DNA of 64,000 nucleotides from Paratinospora sagittata (Eukaryota > Streptophyta > Magnoliopsida > Ranunculales > Menispermaceae). Each line of letters opens with the position of its first letter. Within the stretch, counting starts at the first letter, position 1. This document shows positions 1-13,106 of this stretch, one piece after another. The stretch lies in NCBI GenBank assembly GCA_035771175.1, contig CM069610.1, forward strand, positions 19,190,001-19,254,000, read 5' to 3'. The position numbers and the translations under genes were made by a program. The notes beneath the pieces were generated by a model. It was not told the origin of the DNA. It did not search any database and saw only the letters and a list, made by a program, of their open reading frames with translations.

Positions 1-2211
1 GGGGTGAAGCAAATTTTTGCGTTACCTTTCGGATATTTTAATTAAACAAGTAATGTGCGTAGTAGGTAACAATCCAAATAATAAATGCAAGAAAATAAAT
101 GAACACAGAGAATTTAGAGTGGTTCGGTTCTCCTTGCACCTACATCCACTACCCAATCACCACAATCAGAATTTCCCAATACACTTTTGACTAATCACTT
201 ACGGGCGTGATTAGAAGTCGTTTACACTGTAACCGACACAAAGGCTTGGTTAGAAAAGCCACAACCACTAACCTACACCATGGCTTGGTTAGAAAGTCAC
301 AAACTAGCCTACACCAGGGCTTGGCTAGAAAGCCACAACTTGTAACTCACTTACGGGTGTGGTTACGTGCTGTACAAAATATGGTAACGTCCCGATTGAC
401 TTAATCAAGTCAACAATACATCAAGATTACAAAAGATATATAGAAGTGTACAATAACACTCTCAATAATATAAGCTTACAATCTTGAATGAGTTAACAAT
501 ACTATTCCAACCACTATGATTTTAAATGATGCAAAGTGTTGAAATAGGTTTTTCTTAAATGCAATCGATTCAAATATATATGATGTAAAACAGTGAATCG
601 AATATGCACAATAATCAAGATATTGATTCTAAACAACGATAAGTTTAAAGCTCGTGAATCAATATACCCTGATGATCAAAACTTGATTTTATATAATATG
701 ATGTTAACACATGAATCGATATCTCAAACTATTTATGAAACCACTAAACAAGGTATTTTGTTATGAAGATCAAGATAGGGTTTCACATACACAATCAACA
801 CAAAATCAGTTTTAAAGATGATAATACAAGCACAAAATTGATTTGCGTAAACCAATATAACAAGAATCTAAATATAGAAATGTATACCCCAATAGGTAAG
901 GTTGAAGCTCCAACATTCTTCTTGTGTGAAGTTGGATGAGAGAAATCACGATCAAGACTCAACAGAAGATGTAGATAGCACTCAAATCGTCTTGAACACT
1001 TGCACAAGATAAACTCCCAAGTTTCTCAAGGTTTTGAAAGATGTGGAGAAATATTCGAAAGATTGGATCAATAGATCAAATGTTGTTGAACTTTTGCTTT
1101 CAAAGAAGGTTTAAATTACTCAAGAACTTGTTGTTGGCTTGTATAAAGACTAATACAAAAACTGCACAAGTTCTCTAGGTTTTGCAAAAGTTGTTCTTCA
1201 AATGAACAAGTGTGGTATTTATAGATAAACACCACACCAAGGCGCAGGAACGCGTTCCTTAACACAGGAGCGCGTTTCTAGTTTGAAATCTGAAAAATCT
1301 TAGATTTCCCTCCAATTAAGGAGTGTGTTCCTTACTTAAAGAGCGCGTTCCTCAATATGCTCGTTGGGCATAGGAATGGGTTCCTTCAATAAGAACCACT
1401 AACTCTTAAAGTTTTTCCTATTTTTCCCTTGGCAATAGTAGTGCATTCCTTCTTTAAGGAACGCGTTCCTTTGCCCTAATCAGAAAAATTCTGAGTCTCG
1501 AAAAAAGCCACAAGAGCGTGTTCCTCATACAAGGAGCGCATTCTTTAAACCCTAATAAAAAATCACTGAGTCTCGGGAAAAAGCTCAGGAGTGCGTTCCT
1601 TCACTAATAAGTGAAAGAAACTCAATTTTTTTTTATCATAATAGGTTAAGGACATTGTCAAAAACATAAACTAACATTTAAAAAAAAATTGACATGACTA
1701 AGGTATAATTAACACAGTTAAACATGAGTGATTCGATCGGTTAAACCAATGATCAAAGCAATAAGTACAATACACGTGAAACGATAAAACCATGCAAGTT
1801 GACAAGATGAATGCATGTAAAACACTAATCAATATATGTATGATAAACAATTATAACTAAGTGATGGCCTAATTATCAAACTAATATATGTGCATGCATG
1901 ATTAATTATATAATAATATATATGCATGAGAATAATAAACTATATGAATAATTTTAGAAAAGAAGAAAATCATGTGTGGTTGGAACATGTAAATGTTACT
2001 CTACAACACTAAAATTCAAATAAAGAAATACAACAATGGAGCTCTTGAATCTTCGTAAGGTATTGTTCCTTCCACATGCTTTGACAATGCAGTTGAATCC
2101 ATTAGATATATCTAGTTAGCATTGAAACAACTACGTCAAAGAGATTAGTTATCACAAGTATGTTGTTTGTAATCATCAAAACAAAACTGGGTGAGGGTAG
2201 TTACATCAACA
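1..2211 (-). mobile_element. Copia-type LTR, family 1, cut by the window edge
   Basis: This is a long terminal repeat read on the minus strand. Its 5' end is at 2211, where the complement reads TGTTGATGTAACTACCC. It matches the LTR at 5441-7660 almost end to end, and only about the last 60 bp are outside the window. The sequence 2212-2216 (cataa) would be one half of the 5-bp target duplication, but the other half is not visible. It could be a solo LTR or one end of a larger element lying to the left. It has no coding capacity; the short reading frames inside it are incidental. Confidence 0.8.
1246..1600. repeat. Array of about ten 14-bp palindromes, consensus AGGAACGCGTTCCT
   Basis: The perfect palindrome AGGAACGCGTTCCT appears at 1246-1259 and again near 1460. 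About eight degenerate versions lie between and after them, for example AGGAGCGCGTTTCT, AGGAGTGTGTTCCT, AGGAGCGCATTCTT and AGGAGTGCGTTCCT at 1587-1600. Spacing is irregular (about 15-60 bp), so this is not a simple tandem repeat. The array sits in the middle of the LTR and recurs at the same place in the second family member. Confidence 0.75.
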
Positions 2212-2373
2212 CATAAGAGTTCATTTGCAATGTTATCTTATATGTTTACAAGTTTTACATTATCAATTTCTTATTTTAGTAACTAATTGTGTATATTTGA
2301 ATTTATAGGTGATATGGCAACCACATTAGGCGTTATGGCATCATTACCTCAATATTGTTTTTATGGAGGGTGG

Positions 2374-4066
2374 TGTTAATCCAATTACCCTCATGTCCCG
2401 TAAAAGAAAATATATTTTGATGATTACAAATCACATTCTCATTACGATATTATTGCATATATATTGCATATCCAATTATGCATGAAGATTGGTCAAGTTT
2501 GATGATGCATGGTGGAAGAGCTATCAAGATCGTATTCAAACTGAAGACCACGATCGTTCGAGACTTAATCTTTATGTTTTTAGAGTCATTTAGGATTGTA
2601 GAATCTCAGATTTCACTTGATTCAGCAGATGCTACTTATGATGCATATTTTCATGATATTCAAAAAGAAAATGTTTTTGATCGATTTGTTTTTAAAGGAC
2701 TTTCGATTGGTTTTTATCACCTTCAATGAATTTTTCAATGATTATTTTGATCCAAATTTACCGAGCCTTAAACTGATTAATCAAGTTTTGAAAAGATCGA
2801 AAAATATCAAAATCAATTTTAAGTGCTCCATCAGGGCGCTAACAGCTCATCAGGACACTCACGTGATGGTCAGTCACTTAGTGGTGAACCAGCATGTTAC
2901 GACGCTGATAAAATGTCAGGACACTAATGGTGTATAGGTTGGAAAATGTTCTATTCATATCAGGACGCTACTCGTCTAGGAGCACCCTCATAGAACCAAC
3001 CTAATGAAACGTCAGGACGCTGATTGTACGTCAGCATGCTCGCACATTTCTGGGACTTTTGTGTTTTAAACGCATTAGGATGCTACTCGCGGATTAGCGC
3101 CCTCATTGGTTTTTGGATTTTAAAATCTTTAAGTCCCTCAGGACGCTCACAGTCTAGGAGCGCTCTCAAAGGCAAAAACGACAAAACTGTATGTTGTGCG
3201 TTAGGACGCTCACACAATACTGTCAAAAAGATGATAACTATGTCAGCCTGTGCTGTTTTTTGAACTTTTTATTTTCGTGAAAGCACAAAAGATTCAGGTG
3301 TTTTGCACTATCTAAATCAATCCATTTTCGTGAAACAATTTGATCGTTAAATTTGAAATGGATTTGAGAGCCAAAAACTTTCTTGAAGATCGAGATTAAG
3401 TGTTGTCTATATATACTGCACTCCAAGCTTTTGAGCATACAACAACTGATATACACAACTTTTGAAAGCTCTGATCATTTTGAGAAAACTCTAATAAGTT
3501 TTTCTTTAGATTTATTGTTTCTCATAACAAATCTTTTTCAAATCCATCGAAGAAAATAAGAGCTTGGAACCTTTAGTATTTCAGTCGATCTTCATTATAC
3601 ATATTCTATTGAATCAGTGTCAACTGGGGTTTAAGGAAAGCTCTATAACTATTTCATTGATTCTTGGTAAAAGAATCAAAACTTTATACTTGTATTTCAG
3701 ATTATTGAGTGACAATGTGTGTTACTTGGTTTGAGTAAGTTTTGCTCATGTTATAATGGTTTTCTCACACCCATAAGTTGAGAAGGTGTAACGATTTTCT
3801 CACACTCGTAAGTTGAGAAGGTATAACGGTTTAATTTTCACCAGTAAGAGAATCAGGTGGTGGAGTTTGAACAAAATCCTAACTGGGAGGTTAGGTAGTG
3901 GATGTGGGCGATGGCAAACCACTATAAATCACGTGCGTACTATTGCATATTGTTTCTTATTGCATAGACTGTCATAACCTGCTGAATATTAATAATTACT
4001 TTTAAAGAAAGGCATTAACCTGTTATTATCCAATTCACCCCCCTCTTGGACATATCTGGGCCAACA
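2374..4066 (+). mobile_element. Solo copia LTR, family 2
   Basis: The LTR starts TGTTAATCCAATTACCCTC and ends TATCTGGGCCAACA. It is bounded by a perfect 5-bp target duplication GGTGG (2369-2373 and 4067-4071). The same start and end occur on the LTRs of the copia element at 11108-19436. No primer binding site or coding region lies beside it, so it is the product of LTR-LTR recombination. It interrupts the PMD pseudogene. Confidence 0.9.
2831..3213. repeat. Dispersed AGGACGCT / AGCGCCCT motif array in family 2 LTR
   Basis: Within about 380 bp the sequence alternates between CAGGACGCT-type and AGCGCCCTCA-type octamers, for example around 2831, 2970, 3015, 3080, 3140 and 3201. The two octamers are near reverse complements, so neighbouring pairs can fold into small stem-loops with 3-15 nt loops. 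The same design recurs at about 11515-12110 and, inverted, at 14935-15540. Confidence 0.7.
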
Positions 4067-4334
4067 GGTGGTTGTCCCTTTGATTTGTTTTCACATAAAA
4101 TGAGTGGCATCGACTGAATAGGGTATTACGACAATTTGGCATAAAACATGTAATGCCCCGTATGTACGATCCAAACCCGTACATTGACTTATACAAATTG
4201 TCAAGCATATTTGTACGTGTATATGTATACGTACGGCCTTAGAATAGGGTGAATGTGTGTATAATAGGATGGTATTTGTACCTGGACCCTACACATGATA
4301 ATAAAAGACCAACACTTAGTGAAATTTCACCTAG

Positions 4335-4600
4335 AACACGGAGAAACGCATTTCTTTAGAAGAAGCGCATTACTGTAAAGAAATCCCGAGAAATGAAGTT
4401 TTTGAAAATGTTCAGAGAAACGTGATCCTTAAAGGGAAACGTGTTTCTCTAGTGCAAACCTGAGAGCATGACGTTTTCAGAAATTCTCAAGGAAATGCGT
4501 TTCTTTAGGAAAAATGCATTTCTCATTAAAATTTTAATGAAAATTACGATTTTTGGACACGAGCAAATTCATTTCCTTGGGGAGAAGTGTGTTTCTCTGT
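4335..4600. repeat. Palindrome array of the gypsy LTR, consensus AGAAACGCRTTTCT
   Basis: At least six degenerate copies occur here, including GAGAAACGCATTTCT, GGGAAACGTGTTTCT, GGAAATGCGTTTCT and GAGAAGTGTGTTTCT. In copy B the corresponding stretch (about 8688-8860) has AGAAGCGCACTCC, AGAAGTGCACTCCT, AGAAGCGTGCTCCT and AGAAGCACGCTTCT. The layout resembles the array at 1246-1600, but the LTR family is unrelated. Confidence 0.65.
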
Positions 4601-5440
4601 GGGCCTAGTCGTTTTTAAAATGGACAGTGTGGCGGTTTGCAATCGTTGTAACGTGGTTTTTCGATCATTCCAACACATTCTCACTTACTGAAACTGGAAG
4701 AAACCAGAGCAAACGAAATGGGAAGAAGAGGAACAACTTAGGGTGCTCAAATCCAAGGAAAGAGTTAGTGATTTTTGGTTAAAAATTACATAAAATTGCT
4801 CATCTCTTCAAATTATATAACATATATGAGATTTGTTAAATTTCACCGGCTACATTGGAAGCTTGGAAAAGTGGGGTTTGAGCTGGAAATCTTGCCAATT
4901 GTTGTTGAAATCAAAGGTAAATGATTCCTTGTTTAATTTGGTGTAAATTGATGGTGAAATTGTAGACTTTCCATGGTTAAATATGAAATTTCTTCAACCT
5001 TGCTATATTGAACTAGTTGTGGGTTTGAAGGTGATTTTAATTGTGTTTTGATGTGTTTTATGGTTGGTAATTGATGGTAGATGATTGGAAATATTGAATT
5101 GCAAAAAATTTGGAAAGGAATTGGTGAATTGGTGAATTGTACAACAAGTGCAAGTGAGGTGCTTGTGCTGAAAAATTGTGTTAGTTGAGCAATTTTGGCT
5201 AAGTTTGTGAAGGAAGTGAATTGGACTTAGGAAATTGTTGTATATTGCGAGTATTTCTATCTATGGTCTTATGTATGGCATTATATTTATAAAATTCAAT
5301 TTTTATGAAATGAAAGCATGATTATAAGCATTGTGTGTTTTTATGAAATGAAAGCATGATTATAAGCATTGTGTAATGAATGCATGAAAATGTGTTTTTG
5401 AACATCAAACATACCGAGGCTTACTACAGTAAGTAAGGTA

Positions 5441-7660
5441 TGTTGGCCTATAACCGTCCAAGAGCAGGGTGAATTGGACTTGACGGATTTTCTCGTTACC
5501 TTTCTAATATTTTTAATTAAACAAATAATGTGCGCAGTAGGTAACAATCCAAATAATAAGAGGCAAGAAAATAAATGGACACAAAGAATTTAGAGTGGTT
5601 CGATTACCTTTGAACCCACGTCTACTACCCAATCGCACCGATTAGGATTTTCCAATCCACCATTGGCTAATCACTTACGGGCGGATTAGAAGTCGTTTAC
5701 ACTAACTAACACCAGGGCCTGGTTAAAAAGCCACTACAACGCTAACCTACACAAGGGTTTGGTTAGAAAGCCACAATCTAGCCTACACCAGGGTTTGGCT
5801 AGGAAGCCACAACTTGTAACCAACTTACGGGCCTGGTTACGTGCTGTACAAATAAGGTATAATCCCGTTGACTTAACCAAGTCAACAATACATCAAGATT
5901 ACAAAGATATAGAGAAGTGAATAACAACACTGTCAACAATTTAAGCTTACAATCTTGAATGAGTCAACAATCATTGTCCCAACCACTATGATTCTAAATG
6001 AAGTGCAATGTTGAAATAGTTTCTCAAAAATACATGCAACTGATTCAAAGTATTTTTATGCAAGTTCAAGAATCGTATGCATACATGTATTTCCAAATAC
6101 TGATTCTAAGTATGATAAGTGAAGCACAAGAATCAATATACAAGTCATTGATTCAAGATTATCAATATTCAAGCATGTGAATCAATATGCACAAGTTATG
6201 ATCAAAACAATCAATTAAGCACAAGAATCGATGTTAATCAAACCACATGAAACCCCTATCAAGATAATATAAAATTAAAGCACAAGTATGGTTTCACACA
6301 ATAGAGAAAATGGTTTTGATAATGTATTAAAACAAGCAATAAAAATTGTTTCTACTCAACACACAACCACTAGAATCAAAAAAGAAAAGTTACCCAACTT
6401 AAGTAAGATGAAGTTCGTCGTCAATTCTCCAAGGTGTATGTGGTTGAGATATTTTTCTTCCAATGATGATCAAGAACATCAAGTATGTGATGAAATACAC
6501 TTAAGAACACCTTGATCAAACACTCTAGAACTCCTTTCTAGTTTCTTAAAGATTTTGGAATGGTTAGGAGAACTCTTCAAAAGGTTGAATAAAAAACACA
6601 AATGTAGTGAATTTTTACTTTGAATGAAGGATTAAACGTAGAGAAAATCACACGAGTTCTCTTGATTTTGCAAAATTTGTTTTTCAAATGAGCAAGTATG
6701 GTATTTATAGACAAACACCACACCGAGGCACAAGAACGCATTCCTTAACAAAGGAGCGCATTTCTGGTTTGAAATATGAAAATTTTCAAATTTTCCTCCA
6801 ATTAAGGAGCGCGTTCCTCAATATGTAATTTGGGCATAGGAACGGGCTCCTTCAACAAGAACCACTGACTTTTAAATTTGTTCCCATTTTGCCCTTGGCA
6901 ACAGGAGCACATTCCTCATTTATGGACCGCGTTCCTTTTCCCTAATTAGAAAAAATCTGAGTCTTGGAAAATGCCACAGGAGCGCGTTCCTTAAACCCTG
7001 ATAAAAAATCACCGAGTCTCAGGAAAAAGCTCAGGAATGCATTCCTTCACTGACAAGTGAAAGAGACTTGATTTTTTATCATTTTAGGACATTGTAAAAA
7101 ACATAGACTAACATTTTAAAAACATTTTAAAACATTTTTGACACGATAAAGGTACAATTAACATAGTTAAAACATGAGTAATTCAATCGATTAAATCAAT
7201 GATAAAAGCAGTAAGTACAAAACATGTGAAACGGTAAAACCATGCAAGGATGACAAGATAGATGCATGTTAAACACAGATCATTATGTGTGTGATAAACA
7301 ATTATGTCTAAGAGACAACATAACTGTTAAACTAAGATATGTGCATGCATGATTAATCATATAATAATGTATATGCATGAGTGTATTAACTATATGAATA
7401 ATTTTAGAAAGATGCAAATAATGTGTGGTTGGAACAAGTAAAAGTTATTTTACAACACTAAGATTCTAGTAAAGTAATACAACCATAAAGCTCTTGAATC
7501 TTCTTGAAGTACTGTTCCTTTCACATGCTTTGACATTGCAGTTGAATCCCTTAGATATATCTAGTTAGCACTGGAACAACTATGTCAAAGAGATTAGATA
7601 ACACAGATATGTTGTTTGCAATCATCAAAACAAAACTGAGTGAGAGTAGTTACATCAACA
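5441..7660 (-). mobile_element. Solo copia LTR, family 1, nested in gypsy LTR copy A
   Basis: On the minus strand it begins TGTTGATGTAACTACTC and ends TTATAGGCCAACA. It is flanked by the perfect 5-bp duplication AGGTA (5436-5440 and 7661-7665). The uninterrupted target (GTAAGGTATGAG) is visible in gypsy copy B near 9626. At 2220 bp it is a complete solo LTR. It carries its own palindrome array at 6732-7046 (about eight copies of the AGGAGCGCGTTCCT type). Confidence 0.92.
6732..7046. repeat. Array of AGGAGCGCGTTCCT-type palindromes, second family 1 LTR
   Basis: About eight copies are visible, including AAGAACGCATTCCT at 6732, AGGAGCGCGTTCCT at two places, AGGAACGGGCTCCT, AGGAGCACATTCCT, GGACCGCGTTCCT and AGGAATGCATTCCT at 7033-7046. 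Several copies have drifted in the core while keeping partial dyad symmetry. Confidence 0.7.
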
Positions 7661-8489
7661 AGGTATGTGATCATTCCAATGGAGTAAATCTATAAACGAG
7701 ACCTTGGGATGATCATAATGGGTGGTTAGATGACTTGGATTCTCCTTAGGTATACATAATAAAGATACAAATTCACTCATACACTCTATTAGTAGGTGGT
7801 CAAATGAGTTGGGTTTTCTCTATGTATGAATAATAGGGACACAGACTCACTCATGTACCTAATTGTGAGGATTTCTTTAATTGATTATGCATTGTATAAA
7901 TGTATAAAGTGGCGCAAATTATACCTTGGACATGTATTGTTACTATATGTTGCTTGCATATCTGTTTTATACCAATTTACATGCCATGGTTTATTTAAAT
8001 GCATATGTAATGCCACAGATAGATTATTCAATGAGCTTGTTGCAGCTCACCCCAAATTTCCTCTCATTACTGGTAATGATTACAAGGGTAAGGGAAAATC
8101 TCTAGAGGGTTGACCTGTGCCATTCTTTTCTTATTGTATGTATGAGTTGGAAACTTTGGTTTATGTTTTATATTTTTTATATGTATATAAATATAACACT
8201 ACTTATGATATGTATAAAAGTAGAAATAGTACATATGATTTTGAAAACTGATGATAATGGAGTACATATATGGGATGTATATGTTATTTGTGGTATCACG
8301 ATATATTTGTGAATGTGAAATGAATTTGAATGTTTTGTGGATATTCAGGATTTTTGGAAACCTCATATTTATGACGAGGTACTGCCAAATTTTTTTGTGA
8401 TTTTCGTGTATGTTGTTAAGAACGAAGGCTGACAGGGTATCATATACGTCTATGTATGGCGTATATGTTATTTTGTGCCAGTCGTAACG

Positions 8490-10525
8490 TGTAACGCCCC
8501 GTAAATACCAGTTGGCCTTGTACATTGATTTATACGTATTTTCAGGCATATTTGTACACGTATATGTGTGTACATGACCTTAGAATGATCAAAATACAAG
8601 TATAGTAGGGTCATGGATACACTAGGAGGTTAGTTGCACTCTAAAATGCCCTATACTTAGTTAAATTTTCACCTGGAGCTTTTAGAAGCGCACTCCAACA
8701 GTAACACCCGAGAGTAGTGTTTTCTAGATTTTCAAAGAAGTGCACTCCTGAAAAGGGAGAAGCGTGCTCCTCACGGGTTCCAGTAGAAATCTATTTTCTG
8801 GGCAGGCGAGCAGCGCACTCCTAGAGGGCAGAAGCACGCTTCTCTGAGGGTCTGACAGTTTTTTTTTAAATGGTCGGTGAGGCGGTTTGCATGCATTTTA
8901 ACGAAAATTCTCGACCATTCTAGCATATTTTCACATGCTGAAGCTGGAGAAAACCAGAGGAACGAAAGAGGAAAGCTAGGGTTGATGAATTCAAGGTAAG
9001 GATTTCTCCTTTCTAGCTAAAATTCATAAATTTGAATTCCTCTCTTCAATTTGTGCAACATAAGTTAGATTTGTGTCATTTCCATTGTTAGATTGGGAGA
9101 TTGGAAAAGTGGGTTTGAGCTTGAAATCTTGCCAATTGTTGGGGTAAATTAAAGATAATCAATTCCTTGTTGATTTGTGGTTAAATTAATGATGAATTTG
9201 TTGTGTTTCTATGGTTGAAATGATGAATTCCCCAACTCAGCTATGATGAAGCAACTGAGGGTTTGGAGGTACATTTCAATGGTGAATGATATGTTTTAGA
9301 TGTGTATTTTGATTAGACATGATTGGCAATATTGAATTTCAGAGATTGTGGTAAAATTGGTGAACTGAGACAATGGACAGCAAGACAAGTGAGTTGCTCG
9401 TGTTGTGATAGTGAAGTGTTGAACAATTTGGGCCAAGTATAGAGAAAGTGAACTTAGACAAATTGTTGTAATTGTGGAGAGTATTTCTATCTTGGTTTTA
9501 TGTATGGCATTGTAGTATATAAACCTTATTTTATGAATGTAAACATGTTATGATTTATTGCATTATGGATTGAATGCACAAAAAATGTATTTTTAGCATT
9601 GATAGTACCGAGGCTTACCGAAGTAAGTAAGGTATGAGACGATTCCCTCTGAAGCATTGGGAATTATCGAATTGGACAGTAGATGAGGTCGGGTTCTCCT
9701 TATAAATGCATGATAGGGATATAGACTCGCTCATTACCTGATAGTGTTGATCTAGTTAGATGAGGTTGGGTTATCTTCTTATAGGCGTATAAAGAGGATA
9801 CAAACTCAATCCCTACACCAGGATCAAGAGCATATGTTTAATGAAAGTATGCATTGTTTAAATTATAAAAATGACATGAATCATCTTGATCATGTAGGAT
9901 TATTTCACATTGGCTTACATATGGTTTATAATGTTGTTTTAAATGTCATGTTTTATTATGGATGCATATATAATGTCATAGATAGATTATTCACTGAGCT
10001 TGTTGTAGCTCATTCCAATTTCCCTTATTTACAGGTGTTGATTACAAAGGCAAGGGCAAAGCTCTAGAGAATTGATCTAAGCTTGTTTGTTTGCTAATGT
10101 AAGTATGTGTGCAGGGAGATGGGTGTGTGTCCTTTATTTTGGTATATGTACATATTTAACACTACTAACATGTATAATCGTAGTGGGGACTATATATGTA
10201 TAAATGTATATGAGACTTTGTAAATTGATAGAAGTCTTGTGAATATATGGAAATGATGTGAGATGTGAAAATGAGAATTAAGTGAATTATGTCAATGTCT
10301 ATGGATGTTAATGATTTTGATTTATGTATTGAAATTGTGGATACATGATGAGATTATCAGGTGTATGTGGGACCTCGTATTATGGGGAGGTTCTGGAAAA
10401 TATTTTAGTGAATTTTATAGTATTTCTTAAAGGAAGATGTTGACAGGGTACCATATACGTTTATGTATGGCATATATGGTGTTTTGTGTCGGTCGTGAGG
10501 CCACCCTACGGAGGGGGTCGCGACA
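8490..10525 (+). mobile_element. Gypsy-type LTR, copy B, directly tandem to copy A
   Basis: It begins TGTAACGCCCCGTAAATACC and ends GGAGGGGGTCGCGACA. The duplication AAACA follows at 10526-10530 and pairs with 4144-4148 to the left of copy A. Copies A and B therefore mark one original insertion that has lost its entire internal region plus the end of the left LTR. Copy B is about 2.04 kb. Confidence 0.85.
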
Positions 10526-11107
10526 AAACAAGATGTAACTGAAATGTGTGACACTGAGTTGTCTACATTAAGTAGATATATGAGGTTATACACCACCTGA
10601 TTGGGGTCATTTTCATAACAGATATATTGAGATTTTCGAACAGAAAAATGATTGAGTGGTTGGAGGCATTGAGTATGGTGACGATTTAGAGTTTTTCGAT
10701 GTATACATGGAGTGGTATCAAAGAATAACTCAACGTTATATCGGTCTACATGGGGCATCTTTTGATTATATGATACGCAAATTCCATTACTCATTGATTT
10801 TATTTGTAACTTCATTGTTATTAAAATATTATTAATGAAATTATGTAGATGAGAAGATTATATGTGATTAAGGACTCGGCAACACCTGATAGCTTTCATC
10901 TTATTGAAGGTGTTTGTGATGCTATAGCACAAATCCTAAGGGATGAACGTCGTAGTCACAAAGTTTGCAATCAGGAAGGTGGTCATAGGTCTCAACAAGG
11001 ACGAGGTGATGGACGTCGATGAGAGAGGGGTGGTAGGACTATTAATCCTACAACAACAGAGATCTCACCACAGCTGTCCCCTTTCACTACATGTGATATG
11101 ACCTTCA

Positions 11108-11303
11108 TGTTGAAGCAATTATCCTCATGTCCCTTACAAAAGTATGTCCCTTATATGAAAGATATTTTGATGATTACAAATCACATTCCGTTTATGACAA
11201 TACTGCATACATGGCATATCTAATCGTATTTGAAGGTTTCAAAGAATCAATGATGCATGGTGGACGTGTTATCAAGATCTACTTAAAGACCATGATCACT
11301 TTA

Positions 11304-11341
<38 letters not shown>

Positions 11342-13104
11342 GTATGATTAGATTGTGTTTAGGTTGTAGAATCTTCATTATCATATAATTCAGCAATATA
11401 CATGACTGCATGATTTAGTCAAGTTGATTTTTGATCATTTGCATTGAATTTTCTATGCTTGATTTGATTCAAAAATACCAAGATTTTAATCGTATTTATC
11501 GAGTTATTTTTAAGTGTCCATCAGGATACTAATACGTCTTATCAGGATGCTAATGTCTTAGCAACGCCCTTCTGGACTTGATGAGTCAGGACATTGATAA
11601 TACATTAGGACGCTGATAATGTGCAAGGTTGAATTGTACTTATTCATCAAGAGGATCACTTTATCAGTAGCGGCCTCATTTAAGTTAACTTGTGAATTTG
11701 TCAAGACATTGATTCAAAGTCAACTCGCTAATTGTTTTCAAAGTTTTAAATGTTTTAACTTTCAGGACGCTGATCGTCGTTCGGCTCACTTACTATTTTT
11801 ACAAGTTAAAATATCAGGATGCTTACTCATTAGTAACGCCCTCGTGATTTTAAGTATTTTTAAACAAGGCATGACGCTAATTGTGGATTAGTGCCCTCAC
11901 GAAGTTTAGTCGTTTTAATCTTCAAAATAAGTTAGGATGCTTAAGATTAAGTAGCACCCTCACTTCACAGTTCAGCAGGACACTTATGGTTCATGAGCGC
12001 CCTCAAGGAACAAAACAACAAAGTTGACATTATGCATCAAGACGTTGATTAACCAATCAGGACGCTAATTTAACACTGTCACTGTTCTGACACTTACACC
12101 TTTTTAGATTACTTTTTCAGAACTGTGAAAAACTTTTCATAACTTTTTGAATATTTTCAGAACGTTCTAATACTTTATCAGAACATTCCTCTTTTGTGAA
12201 AGATCAAAAGATTCAAGTGCTATCGTCGTAAATTGCATAGAGCTGAATCGATCTGTTTCAGGAAAGAATGCATTCGTTGTTTTTGAAATGACTTTGTGCG
12301 CCAAAATCACCAAGTCCATTGTGCCACTTTTATTTCTATATATATATGTTTCCTTAGAGCATATCAAAGATATCGATCTATCAATATGAAAATTGAAATC
12401 CATTCAAAACGTATTAACAGTTTTCACTTGTGCAAAAACTTTTGGAAGTTAGTCTTCTATTCTCTGTTTTTGAACTCACGATCTTTTGAAATACATTAAG
12501 TCTTCTGGATTAGTTGATTTTCATCTATATCATTTCCAAAATCCATTGAAGAAGACAAAAGCTTTTTGAACCAGTTTTCAGCCGAACTTCATCCTACGTA
12601 CTTTGTTTAATCTGTGGTAATAGAAGGCTCAATCCAAAGCTTTGTAAGCATTACTTTGATTATAAGTAAAAGGAATCATAACTCATCCTGTATTCAAATA
12701 TTAGTGGCTGGTTAGTCACTGAGCTAGAACAAGTGTTGCTCAAAGTTGTAACTGTTCTTCTCACACCCGAAAGTTGAGAAAAGGTTCTTCTCACACCCAA
12801 AAGTTGAGAGAGAGTACAACGGTTCTTCTCACACCCGTAAGTTGAGAAAGTGTACATGTTTGGTCTTCACCTGTAAGAAGATCCTTAGTGGAGTTTAGAC
12901 AAATCCTAATTAAGAAGGTTAGGCAGTGGATGTAAGCGAGGCCGAACCACTATAAATCTTATTTGTACTGTCTCTTTTACTTTCATTGTATTTATTTGCT
13001 ATACTCCATTTAATCTACTTTCAATATTTCTTACATTTAAAAGAAAGGTTAAAATTTGCTAAGTGTCCAATTCACTCCCCTTCTTGGACATATCTGGGCT
13101 AACA
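11108..13104 (+). repeat. 5' LTR of the SIRE-like copia element
   Basis: It starts TGTTGAAGCAATTATCCTC and ends TATCTGGGCTAACA. It includes a (TA)n microsatellite at 11304-11338, an array of AGGACGCT/AGCGCCCT motifs at about 11515-12110, and near its 3' end three or four short repeats of the type TTCTCACACCCGTAAGTTGAG (about 12758-12850). The solo LTR at 2374-4066 is a relative of the same family. Confidence 0.88.
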
Positions 13105-13106
13105 GT

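Larger units (their letters stand above)
4149..8489 (+). mobile_element. Gypsy-type LTR, copy A (3' end lost, contains a nested LTR)
   Basis: It begins TGTAATGCCCCGTATG, a start typical of plant Ty3/gypsy LTRs, directly after the duplication AAACA at 4144-4148. After removing the nested LTR at 5441-7660 and its 5-bp duplication, it is about 2.1 kb and collinear with copy B. It stops at GTCGTAACG, about 27 bp short of the end seen in copy B (which continues to GGTCGCGACA). No gag or pol follows; copy B starts at the next base. Small open frames such as the one at 7826-8113 are not supported as genes. Confidence 0.8.

Noticed and set aside
1246..1600. Possible CRISPR-like array, because short palindromes repeat at intervals
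   Set aside because: Repeats are degenerate, spacers vary in length and are not unique inserts, the DNA is eukaryotic, and the array is part of an LTR present twice.
7826..8113. Open frame of 95 codons with an apparent hydrophobic stretch
   Set aside because: It lies in gypsy LTR copy A; the collinear region of copy B has a different, shorter frame, so there is no sign of protein conservation.
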